From NCBI GenBank assembly GCA_964422865.1, contig CAYRCU010000015.1, positions 1 through 23,840 on the forward strand: a DNA stretch of 23,840 nucleotides, read 5' to 3'. Positions within the stretch are counted from its first letter, which is position 1, and the number at the start of each line of letters is the position of its first letter. Positions 1 to 6,317 of this stretch are shown here, piece by piece. The position numbers were made by a program, and so were the translations under genes. This stretch comes from CAYRCU01 sp964422865 (GTDB taxonomy: Bacteria > Patescibacteriota > Microgenomatia > UBA8517). The notes beneath the pieces are model-generated. The model had not been told where the DNA came from. It was given only the letters and a program-made list of their open reading frames with translations, and did not search any database.

Positions 1-20
1 AAAATTTCTAAAAAATAAAA

Positions 21-707
21 ATGGGTAAAACAAAAACAGCCATCATCACTCCTGACACCAAAAGCAAAGAACACAAAGAAGACGTATCAGCAGAGGATGT
101 CAAATCACAAAAAAAATCAGAGCCAAAAGTTCGCGGCAAAAAATATTCGGACGTAAAAACAAAAGTAGACAAATCAAAATTCTATACACCTGCAGCCGCT
201 GTCAAAATAGTAAAAGAAATGTCATTCACAAACTTCGATAGCACCATAGAGCTTCACATAAAAATCAAAAAAACAGGCTTCAATAAATCCGTAATTCTCC
301 CGCACCCCTTTGGTAAAAGTAAAAGAGTAGAAATAGCATCAGAAAAGACAATTAATAAATTAAAGGGTGGAAAAATCGACTTTGACATACTACTAGCAAC
401 GCCCGAGTTTATGCCCAAATTAGTACCTTTCGCAAAAATTTTAGGTCCAAGAGGTTTAATGCCAAATCCAAAAAACCAAACCCTAATTAAATCCGAAGCA
501 GATGCTAAAAATTTCTCCGCAAAAGCTGTTGAAATCAAATCTGAAAAGAAAGCTCCCGTCATTCACACAACTGTTGGAAAAGTCTCTCAAAAAGACGAAG
601 AAATAATAAAAAACCTGCAAACTATAATAAGAGAAATAGACCCAAAAAACATTCTCAAAGCAACCCTCTGCTCAACCATGTCTCCGGGAGTAAAGTTAGA
701 AATCTAA
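21..707 (+). CDS. rplA: 50S ribosomal protein L1
   Basis: L1 binds 23S rRNA at the mobile L1 stalk and assists release of deacylated tRNA from the E site; in many bacteria it also represses its own operon. The family signature GPRGLMPNPK is at residues 142-151, and the C-terminus STMSPGVKLEI matches the usual STMGPG-type ending. At 228 aa the total is normal for the family, but about 40 residues are a Lys/Glu-rich N-terminal extension without family resemblance, so the folded core is shorter than usual. An in-frame TAA at 9-11 and the lack of another Met before residue 67 fix the start at 21. No Shine-Dalgarno is visible in the A/T-rich 20 bases upstream. rplK would be expected just left of the window. 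The gene ends 7 bp from a convergent ORF. Confidence 0.96.
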   Translation: MGKTKTAIITPDTKSKEHKEDVSAEDVKSQKKSEPKVRGKKYSDVKTKVDKSKFYTPAAAVKIVKEMSFTNFDSTIELHIKIKKTGFNKSVILPHPFGKSKRVEIASEKTINKLKGGKIDFDILLATPEFMPKLVPFAKILGPRGLMPNPKNQTLIKSEADAKNFSAKAVEIKSEKKAPVIHTTVGKVSQKDEEIIKNLQTIIREIDPKNILKATLCSTMSPGVKLEI

Positions 708-714
708 ACTTACC

Positions 715-996
715 TTACATCTGGTTACGGCGCCTGGAAACTGTTCCATCTTCCTCCTTTCCCCCCCCACCAAGTTCTCGCCGCAAGCTCTCTATTCTCT
801 CTCTTATCTCCTCAAGCTCCTCTTCAGGAAAAAAGTCCGAAATACTTCCCAACCACTCCTCAATTTCTTCATCCGAAGCCTTAGAAAAATTAGGAGTTTC
901 AGCTCCTTCCTCCCGCACCTTGCTTAAATCAACAATCACAAACTCATCATTCTCTTGTTCTCGTTCATGCCCGCCACGACTATTCATATCTACCAC
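715..996 (-). CDS. Small acidic hypothetical protein
   Basis: I do not recognise this 93-residue protein. It is strongly acidic, with a Glu-rich predicted helical stretch (about residues 42-75, containing EEIEEWLGS and EEELEEIRERIESLRREL) and a basic, Gly-rich tail ending in RRRNQM. Its start overlaps the 3' end of the 291-aa gene by 17 bp, so the two are probably translated from one message and may act together. The only support is the overlap, the charged helical composition and the C-over-G bias shared with the neighbouring minus-strand genes. A second Met at residue 4 could be the start. Confidence 0.55.
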   Translation of the reverse strand: MVDMNSRGGHEREQENDEFVIVDLSKVREEGAETPNFSKASDEEIEEWLGSISDFFPEEELEEIRERIESLRRELGGGGKEEDGTVSRRRNQM

Positions 997-1855
997 CTAC
1001 CTTTCCCCTAACATTATCTACTACAGGCAAAAGCCCTCTTCCTCGTCCTCGTTTTCCAAGATCCTCAACAAACACATCATACAAACCATCATCAGAAAGC
1101 CCGCCAAATATGTTTACAATCCCGCTTCCCACATGAGGTACAACCATAACAAAAACTTTAACACCCACATCAATCCCCATCTTTCTCCGATTTTCACTAA
1201 TAGTATTCGCTACTCCAAACATCGAATCTATAGACTTATCACTCACGCCCAAAACTCTCCTTTTATCGCCTTTATAAGCCTCCGCAATCAGCACGTTTTG
1301 TTCCGGATCACTTTTCAATTGAACTAGTCTAACATGCTCTCTCCCTTTTTCTTTAAATTCCAAGATCAAATCCACCTTATGTCTCACATCCATATCTGCC
1401 GGGGCAATAATTTCGCCAATACTCATTTGCGACACAACACCCGGGGAAGCTTCCTCAAAAAGATTTATTGCTGTTAATACCGAAATAGTGCCATAAAGAC
1501 CGCTCAAAACTTCTTCCCTATTTCTTTCACCACAGCAATTCACAAGACTGTCCTTGTCTTCATAATCAAACATAGTACCAACCAGTTTCTCCATATTTCT
1601 CCGACGTCTCTTTTCATTATTGTCCTTAGAAAAGATATACAAAACTCTCGCCAAGTCACGCGAAGCCTCCGCCAATTTTTTATCTCTTCCAAAGCCATTT
1701 CGGGGAACCAATTCCTTCACTTTTGACATATATTCTTCTCGCACCCATCTAAACAAACCGTCATATACTTCATTCTCTATCTCCCCCTGCTCTACAAACA
1801 TCCGCTCCGCCCGATCCACTACTCCGACATATTGTTCTGTTGTGTCTACTCTCAT
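980..1855 (-). CDS. Hypothetical protein with possible PD-(D/E)XK nuclease-like core
   Basis: This 291-aa protein is not one I can name. The first ~100 residues look helical and very basic (RRRRNMEK at 84-91). Around residues 120-182 there is a helix (YGTISVLTAINLFEE), then a segment with D162, a strand-like LILEF, a charged turn, and VRLVQLKS, giving a D-x16-Q-x-K spacing (D162, Q179, K181). That is compatible with the D...(E/Q)xK active-site hairpin of PD-(D/E)XK nucleases, but it is a motif reading only, with Gln in place of the usual Glu. The C-terminal third has strand-like hydrophobic segments (VKVFVMVVPHVGSGIV). It lies downstream of the VapBC-like pair and a 269-aa hypothetical gene on the same strand, and overlaps the small acidic ORF that follows. 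Confidence 0.7.
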   Translation of the reverse strand: MRVDTTEQYVGVVDRAERMFVEQGEIENEVYDGLFRWVREEYMSKVKELVPRNGFGRDKKLAEASRDLARVLYIFSKDNNEKRRRRNMEKLVGTMFDYEDKDSLVNCCGERNREEVLSGLYGTISVLTAINLFEEASPGVVSQMSIGEIIAPADMDVRHKVDLILEFKEKGREHVRLVQLKSDPEQNVLIAEAYKGDKRRVLGVSDKSIDSMFGVANTISENRRKMGIDVGVKVFVMVVPHVGSGIVNIFGGLSDDGLYDVFVEDLGKRGRGRGLLPVVDNVRGKVGGRYE

Positions 1856-1907
1856 ATAATAAAAGTTCTAATCCTTCTCAGAAGCCACAAGCTTTAAGTC
1901 TTATACC

Positions 1908-2717
1908 TTATCTTCTTCTCCTCCATCCAAAAAGACCCTCCTTACCACTTCCTTTGTCTCTTTCCCTCAACCACTTCTTGTATTCTTCCTTATATATTTC
2001 AGGTGGAGTTTTTCCACTTCCAACCTTCTCGGCCATCTTTCGCCCCTGCACAAAATCAAACAAATCATTTAAACCTCCAACCTTTTCAGAATCCTCTCCA
2101 TGCAGCAAAGTCAAATAATTAAACAATCCCAAACGGGAACTTTTATCCCTGTCTATACTGCTCGCCCACTCATCCAAAACACGCTGCCGGTTTTTATCAG
2201 GCGCATCCTTAACTATTTCTGATTCCCTTGCCGCCCTCGCCATCCTACCCTTTTCCCAATAATTTTCAAACTTTTTCATAACCCCATCTACCACACTATC
2301 CACCTCACCTCTCTCTACCGAACCAACAGCACTAGCAAGCTTTTCTGCCAACAATCCGCGAACCTTCAGCTCCCAATCTTCCGAAACAGGCTCAGGACTC
2401 TCGGGGCTCTGCACATCTGCCACACTATACCGAAAACCAACCTCTGTTCTCTTCCTTTCACTCAACTCACCCAGCAGACCGACTTCCTCTCTCGTAAGCC
2501 CTTTTGCTGTAATTACCTCAAGCACCCGCCCAGCAAACTCGCTCGCTTTTTCATCTTTCCGAAGCTCCATTTTCTGAACCTGCCCATAAACATCAAGCAC
2601 TCCTTGTGGAACAACCAATTCATCTTTTTGAAGCTCTCCGAAAGCAATCTCAGAATCTCTTCTTTCTCCCACTCCCTCTCCCATATACCCAAAGTATACT
2701 AAAACCTCAGTCGCCAA
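1908..2717 (-). CDS. Hypothetical charged helical protein
   Basis: This 269-aa protein is not recognised. It is soluble-looking, rich in Glu, Lys and Arg, mostly helical by composition, with a Ser/Pro/Glu break near residues 104-112 (SPESPEPVS) dividing it into two halves and a very basic end (FGWRRRR). No membrane segment or catalytic motif is apparent. The start shown overlaps the stop of the upstream PIN-domain gene by 11 bp; a second Met at residue 12 would remove most of that overlap. The overlap suggests translational coupling to the toxin-antitoxin pair, and the genes from 3407 down to 715 may form one transcription unit. Function unknown. Confidence 0.65.
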   Translation of the reverse strand: MATEVLVYFGYMGEGVGERRDSEIAFGELQKDELVVPQGVLDVYGQVQKMELRKDEKASEFAGRVLEVITAKGLTREEVGLLGELSERKRTEVGFRYSVADVQSPESPEPVSEDWELKVRGLLAEKLASAVGSVERGEVDSVVDGVMKKFENYWEKGRMARAARESEIVKDAPDKNRQRVLDEWASSIDRDKSSRLGLFNYLTLLHGEDSEKVGGLNDLFDFVQGRKMAEKVGSGKTPPEIYKEEYKKWLRERDKGSGKEGLFGWRRRR

Positions 2718-3159
2718 TCAAATCATCCAGCCACTCCGAAACAAGCTTAAAGCCGTGTTTTTTGTAAAATTTATCAAAACTAAAAATTGCATCTGCACTA
2801 TATTTATCAGCAACAGATGCCACAACACAATCAAACATTGTATCCTTTTTACTTATCTTTAAATCAAAATACTTGTCCACCGCATGCGAATAAATTCTTT
2901 TGTCAACATCCACCAATTGCACCGAGTTTGCAAATTCCACAGCTATCTCAAACGCCGCCGCCGAGCTATTCAAAACTCTTTGCGTAAATGTCACTGCCTC
3001 AATCACTGCTGTTACGGGATAAATAAGTTGGGCTTTCAATTCGATTAAATTTTGACTAATATCACCAGCCTCCTTGTGCTTTAAGTCCTTTTGGTTTACT
3101 TGAGCAATTATGGAGTCCGCATCACCAACAATCAAAAATTTACCCATCATTAAGTCCAA
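2707..3159 (-). CDS. PIN-domain protein, VapC-like toxin
   Basis: PIN-domain toxins are Mg-dependent ribonucleases that cut tRNA, rRNA or mRNA when freed from their antitoxin. At 150 aa this has typical VapC size. The expected acidic residues can be placed: D13 in VGDADS after the first strand, E54 in VTAVIEAVTF, D110 in FDCVVASVADKY (matching the family D-x-x-I-A-A-x-A pattern) and D129 in IFSFDKFYKKHGF. The start overlaps the end of the upstream ribbon-helix-helix gene by 10 bp, the usual antitoxin-first arrangement. Alternative Met starts at residues 4 and 5 would shorten the overlap. The family call is firm. The RNA target, and whether it acts as a toxin in this organism, cannot be read from the sequence. 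Confidence 0.85.
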   Translation of the reverse strand: MDLMMGKFLIVGDADSIIAQVNQKDLKHKEAGDISQNLIELKAQLIYPVTAVIEAVTFTQRVLNSSAAAFEIAVEFANSVQLVDVDKRIYSHAVDKYFDLKISKKDTMFDCVVASVADKYSADAIFSFDKFYKKHGFKLVSEWLDDLIGD

Positions 3160-3407
3160 TTTCTATCCCAAAGATATTTGTCCAGTTTCATGGAAGCATC
3201 TTTCGGCCCACTCACTCTATTTTTCCTGCCAAGATCGGCCAACCTTAGTAAAATCTCCGCAGATCCCGGTCCGCTTTTCTTCATTCGATCAATGCCATAA
3301 CGAAGCGCTGTCCTTATCACTTCCGCCTTGCTCAATTTCCGAGTTTTCGCTATCATACTGACTTCTTTATCAAGTTCCTCCGGAACATACAAATATGTCT
3401 TCAACAT
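3150..3407 (-). CDS. Ribbon-helix-helix antitoxin, VapB-like
   Basis: A protein of 85 aa whose N-terminal half fits a ribbon-helix-helix DNA-binding fold: a strand (KTYLYVP), then helices ELDKEVSMIAKTRK and SKAEVIRTALRYGI. Such proteins dimerise on palindromic operators and use their C-terminal tail to block the paired PIN toxin. The frame stays open 12 codons further upstream to 3443, but those codons read Cys/Thr-rich nonsense across a perfect palindrome and a -10-like box, so I place the start at the ATG at 3405-3407. The VapC-like gene overlaps its 3' end. Confidence 0.82.
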   Translation of the reverse strand: MLKTYLYVPEELDKEVSMIAKTRKLSKAEVIRTALRYGIDRMKKSGPGSAEILLRLADLGRKNRVSGPKDASMKLDKYLWDRNWT

Positions 3408-3413
3408 GCAAAC

Positions 3414-3443
3414 ATAGTAACATGTTGTACAACATGTTGTCAA
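3414..3443 (-). promoter_or_regulatory. Promoter and palindromic operator of the toxin-antitoxin pair
   Basis: Read on the minus strand, a consensus -35 TTGACA (3438-3443) and a -10 TACTAT (3414-3419) are separated by 18 bp. The spacer is almost filled by the perfect 20-bp palindrome AACATGTTGTACAACATGTT (3419-3438). Only 6 bp separate the -10 box from the antitoxin ATG, predicting a leaderless transcript. The placement fits autorepression by the RHH protein blocking RNA polymerase; that role is inferred. Confidence 0.75.
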
Positions 3444-3459
3444 ACGAAACGCCCCAAAC

Positions 3460-3489
3460 TTGACTCATTCCTACAAACCATAATATAAT
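3460..3489 (+). promoter_or_regulatory. Promoter of rplJ-rplL
   Basis: TTGACT (3460-3465) and TATAAT (3484-3489) with an 18-bp spacer, close to the sigma-70-type consensus, about 100 bp before rplJ and just upstream of the L10 leader. It explains how rplJL is expressed although it is cut off from rplA by opposite-strand genes. It diverges from the antitoxin promoter, with the two -35 boxes about 17 bp apart. Confidence 0.75.
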
Positions 3490-3490
3490 A

Positions 3491-3576
3491 ACTCCTAGTC
3501 CAAAGACAGGGCGCAAAAAAACAAGTCGCCCCGAGGAGCAGTATTTTTTAATAACTCGCTTTGGGCGGGTTTTTTT
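3491..3576 (+). promoter_or_regulatory. L10-type leader RNA with attenuator
   Basis: An outer stem CTCCT/AGGAG (3492-3496 with 3534-3538) and an inner stem GGGCG/CGCCC (3509-3513 with 3527-3531) enclose an asymmetric internal loop with AAAGACA on the 5' side and the CCGAGG sequence on the 3' side. This resembles the conserved AGACAG...CCGAGG core of bacterial L10 leader RNAs, which bind L10-L7/L12. A terminator-like hairpin follows directly. CGCCC of the leader could alternatively pair with GGGCG (3563-3567) of the terminator 3' arm, giving a logical switch: bound L10 keeps the leader folded and lets the terminator form. The resemblance is strong by eye; the switch is inference. Confidence 0.72.
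3553..3576 (+). terminator. Intrinsic terminator (attenuator) before rplJ
   Basis: AACTCGC (3553-3559), loop TTTGG and GCGGGTT (3565-3571) form a 7-bp stem with one T-G pair, followed by a run of T to 3576. It stands 14 bp before the rplJ start codon, so it must be regulated rather than constitutive. Confidence 0.7.
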
Positions 3577-3589
3577 CTTTAATATAAAC

Positions 3590-4132
3590 ATGACAAAACC
3601 AAATCCAAAACCGGAAAAAATAGAAAAGATAAAAAAATTGGCAGAAATGATCAGTTCTGCAAAGTCCGTCGTGTTCGTGGATTACACGGGCCTTAATGTA
3701 AAAACCCAAGAGGCTCTGAAAAAAGAATTAAAAAAAGTCGGCGGCAAAATGTTTGTAGCTAAAAACACACTCTTCAAAATTGCAGGGGAAAAAGCAAAAT
3801 TACCAAAAAAATCCCTGGATGATTCCATCCTCTCCGGCCAAACAGCAGTCATAGTCTCAGAAGATGACCCGGTAGCACCCATCCAAACTCTGGGAAAATT
3901 TGCAAAAGAAAATAATCTCCCCAATTTCAAAGCAGGTGTAATAGAAGACCTTTTTCAAAACAAAAGCAGCTTAGAATTGATTTCACGGCTTCCCTCCAAA
4001 GAAGAATTAACAAAAAGTGCCCTTGGAACAATATCCTCTCCTTTGTACTCATTTATAGCAGTTCTTCAAGCAAACATGCAAAAATTGGTGTTTGTTTTGG
4101 AAGAAGCAAAGAAAAAAGGAGGTGAATCTTAA
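3590..4132 (+). CDS. rplJ: 50S ribosomal protein L10
   Basis: L10 anchors L7/L12 dimers to the ribosomal stalk, where translation factors bind. The protein has 180 aa, normal for the family. The N-terminal rRNA-binding domain is recognisable from SSAKSVVFVDYTGLNVKTQ (residues 22-40) through KMFVAKNTLFKIA (53-65). The C-terminal amphipathic helix that holds L7/L12 is represented by the final ~30 residues (FIAVLQANMQKLVFVLEEA). There is no Shine-Dalgarno before the ATG; the preceding bases are the attenuator T-tract and TTTAATATAAAC. The end of the gene carries the ribosome binding site for rplL, and the two coding regions abut exactly. Confidence 0.96.
   Translation: MTKPNPKPEKIEKIKKLAEMISSAKSVVFVDYTGLNVKTQEALKKELKKVGGKMFVAKNTLFKIAGEKAKLPKKSLDDSILSGQTAVIVSEDDPVAPIQTLGKFAKENNLPNFKAGVIEDLFQNKSSLELISRLPSKEELTKSALGTISSPLYSFIAVLQANMQKLVFVLEEAKKKGGES
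4116..4125 (+). promoter_or_regulatory. Shine-Dalgarno of rplL
   Basis: AAGGAGGTGA lies inside the last codons of rplJ, 7 bp before the rplL ATG. It is a near-complete anti-16S match and by far the strongest ribosome binding site seen in the window, fitting the need for about four L7/L12 copies per L10. Confidence 0.85.
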
Positions 4133-4537
4133 ATGGCAGAAGAAAAAAAATTAAGCGAAAAAGTAACCAAACTTGTCGATGAAATTTCAAAACTCACGGT
4201 TTTAGAACTAAGTGATCTCGTGGGTGAACTTCAAGACAAACTTGGAGTCAGTGCCATGCCAATGGCCGCGGCCGCCCCACAAGCTGGAGCACCGGCAGAG
4301 GCAGATTCCCAAGCAGACGAAGGTGGCAACAAAACAGTTGTAATGACCGACGCAGGCAGCAGCAAAATCGCAGTCATAAAAGTTCTGAAAGAAATTAATC
4401 CAAATCTGGGTCTAAAAGAAGCAAAAGACATGACAGAGGCCACCCCGGTTGAAATCCTCAAGGATGCAAAACCGGAAGAGGCAAAAGAAGCTAGCGAAAA
4501 GCTCAAATCAGCAGGAGCAACTGTTGAGTTAAAGTGA
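4133..4537 (+). CDS. rplL: 50S ribosomal protein L7/L12
   Basis: The multicopy stalk protein that recruits elongation and initiation factors. The protein has 134 aa. It has the N-terminal dimerisation domain (about residues 1-40, ISKLTVLELSDLVGELQDKLGV), the Ala/Gly/Pro-rich hinge (41-62) and the C-terminal factor-binding domain with KIAVIKVLKEIN, GLKEAKDM and the ending KSAGATVELK typical of the family. The hinge is followed by an acidic stretch, slightly longer than usual. The start codon directly follows the rplJ stop. The TGA stop overlaps by 9 bp the 3' end of a convergent RimK-like gene, leaving no room for a separate terminator. Confidence 0.97.
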   Translation: MAEEKKLSEKVTKLVDEISKLTVLELSDLVGELQDKLGVSAMPMAAAAPQAGAPAEADSQADEGGNKTVVMTDAGSSKIAVIKVLKEINPNLGLKEAKDMTEATPVEILKDAKPEEAKEASEKLKSAGATVELK

Positions 4538-5425
4538 AGAGAAAAGTTCCTCAAAATATTTAATTATCTCTCTGGCGGCGTTTTTATCGGTATACTCTTC
4601 AAATCCCGCAAACTGAGGACCGGGGTTGATTTCCAATATATAAGGCTGACCTGTCTCCTTGTGGAGCATAATATCCACTCCGGCTATTTCAGTTCTGGTA
4701 ATTTTACTCAATTTCTCGGCAATTCTCTTAACTTCCGAGTGCTTTTTTAGATCAAATTCTTCACCCTTTCCTCCCTGACTAATATTGCTTCTAAACTCCC
4801 CCTCCTTTGTGGGTGTTCTCTTCATTGCTCCAATTGCCCTGTATCCGACAGTAAAAATTCTTATGTCTCCGTCATTCGGAATAAACTCACGAATAATAAA
4901 AGCTGCGGGAACTTCTTTAAGTTCTTCTATTTTTTCCATAAGCTCCTCCAAAGTCTCCATCTTAAACACCCACCTTCCTTTCCTGCCACCGCTGACCTTC
5001 AAAACAAGCGGAAAGCGAAAATTATTAATAACACTCTCCACACCCCTGCTGTCAAAAACAATAGCACTCTCGGGAAAAAGAAAGTTGCTTTCGGTCTGCT
5101 TCAGATAGTCTGCCGCGGGAGTCAAAAAATAATTATAATCCTTTGCTATTGATTTTTGATTAACAATGATAATCCCATGTTTTCGGTTAAGATACTCCGC
5201 TGCAAGATACCATTCCCAACGCTTTCTCCCCACAACCCAAAGATAGATCAAATCATATCTATCCATCGGCCGCCCTCTAAGGGAAGGCGTGAAGCTGGTT
5301 CTGTCACATCTGATTACTAGCTCCTTTGTATAACAGCCCTCCACTTCATGCCCCCTTTTCTCACCCTCCTCTCTTAACCTTCTAAACTGTTCATTTTTTA
5401 CCAAACCAACTATCAATATCTTCAT
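4529..5425 (-). CDS. RimK-like ATP-grasp ligase (second of two)
   Basis: ATP-grasp enzymes of the RimK group join a carboxyl group to an amine (for example Glu to a protein C-terminus, or amino acids to a small molecule) through an acyl-phosphate. In this 298-aa protein the ATP-binding Lys is probably K143 in FPLVLKVSGGRKG; DIRIFTVG (187-194) and AMKRTPTKEGEFRSNISQGG (200-219) match the central strand and loop of RimK enzymes. GVDIML (249-254) and LEINPGPQFAGFE (264-276), with E265 and N267, supply Mg ligands. The N-terminal ~100 residues fit the pre-ATP-grasp domain. It is the last gene of a four-gene minus-strand operon, 19 bp after the first RimK-like gene. The substrate is unknown. Confidence 0.88.
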   Translation of the reverse strand: MKILIVGLVKNEQFRRLREEGEKRGHEVEGCYTKELVIRCDRTSFTPSLRGRPMDRYDLIYLWVVGRKRWEWYLAAEYLNRKHGIIIVNQKSIAKDYNYFLTPAADYLKQTESNFLFPESAIVFDSRGVESVINNFRFPLVLKVSGGRKGRWVFKMETLEELMEKIEELKEVPAAFIIREFIPNDGDIRIFTVGYRAIGAMKRTPTKEGEFRSNISQGGKGEEFDLKKHSEVKRIAEKLSKITRTEIAGVDIMLHKETGQPYILEINPGPQFAGFEEYTDKNAAREIIKYFEELFSSL

Positions 5426-5444
5426 AAAAAAAATTTGTCCCTAA

Positions 5445-6317
5445 CTATCTTGCGTTAGAAATCGCGTGCTCCACATATATTTTTGTGATATTCTTTCCGG
5501 TCGCCTTTTCCATTCCTATCATACCGGCCGTATGATTAACTTCCAAAACATAACGCCTATTATCCGGCGAGATTAATATGTCCACCCCTCCAACACTCAA
5601 ATTAACCGTCTTCATTGCCTTCTTGGATAAACTAACCCCCGACTCGTCCAAATCATAAAGCTCCACACTTCCCCCAAGACTAAAGTTCGCTCTAAACTCT
5701 CCTTCCCCAGGAATCCTCTTCATGGCAAAAGTTTCCTTCCCAATAACCAGCACACGAAGATCATGAATATAAGGAATATACTCCTGCAGTAAAAAGTTTT
5801 TTGCCTTCTTATCCTCCCTCTCCATCCTCTCAACCAATCTTTCAAGTTCATTTTTACTCAAAATTTTATATACACTGGCTCCTTTGCCCGTCCGCGTCGA
5901 CTTAACAACCATTGGATAGCCAATCGCCCTGGCCCTCTCGGTCCACAAAGAAAAATCCACAGAGTACGACGTATCGGGAATTAAAACACCTCCAACCGAA
6001 AGCTTCACAAGATCAGCCACCTTATTTATAGAATACATGTTTTCCAAAAAATTATTGTCAAAAACCTTTGTCCCCTCTCTTCTCAAGTGCCCAAGCACTG
6101 CACTAACAGGTTTAATTGCACTAAAAATCCCCCTTACAATCACAATATCCGCCTCAAAGTTCTTAAGTACATTAGAGCTAAATTCCCCGTTTCGAACAAA
6201 AAAATCAAACTTTTTCAAATCAATTAAAGAAGCCTCATGCCCCAAAGCTTGCACCTCCTCAATAATTCTTCTGTTTTCACTCAAACCCGAAAGAGTAGTA
6301 ACCAGTGCTATCTTCAT
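5445..6317 (-). CDS. RimK-like ATP-grasp ligase (first of two)
   Basis: A second member of the RimK group, 290 aa, clearly distinct from its downstream neighbour. Key positions are K139 in GYPMVVKSTRTGKGASVY (134-150), DLRVLVIG (186-193), AMKRIPGEGEFRANFSLGG (198-216), VGGVDILI (242-249) and LEVNHTAGMIGME (258-270), with E259 and N261 as Mg ligands. The substrate-side loop HTAGMIGMEKATG differs from the NPGPQFAGFEE loop of the other copy, suggesting different substrates or sequential additions. The ATG overlaps the stop of the upstream ATP-grasp/retropepsin gene by 4 bp, so the genes are translationally coupled. Confidence 0.88.
   Translation of the reverse strand: MKIALVTTLSGLSENRRIIEEVQALGHEASLIDLKKFDFFVRNGEFSSNVLKNFEADIVIVRGIFSAIKPVSAVLGHLRREGTKVFDNNFLENMYSINKVADLVKLSVGGVLIPDTSYSVDFSLWTERARAIGYPMVVKSTRTGKGASVYKILSKNELERLVERMEREDKKAKNFLLQEYIPYIHDLRVLVIGKETFAMKRIPGEGEFRANFSLGGSVELYDLDESGVSLSKKAMKTVNLSVGGVDILISPDNRRYVLEVNHTAGMIGMEKATGKNITKIYVEHAISNAR

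Noticed and set aside
3408..3443. Longer antitoxin start with a Cys/Thr-rich N-terminus
   Set aside because: The extra codons coincide with the palindrome and the -10 box, so they lie upstream of the predicted transcription start.
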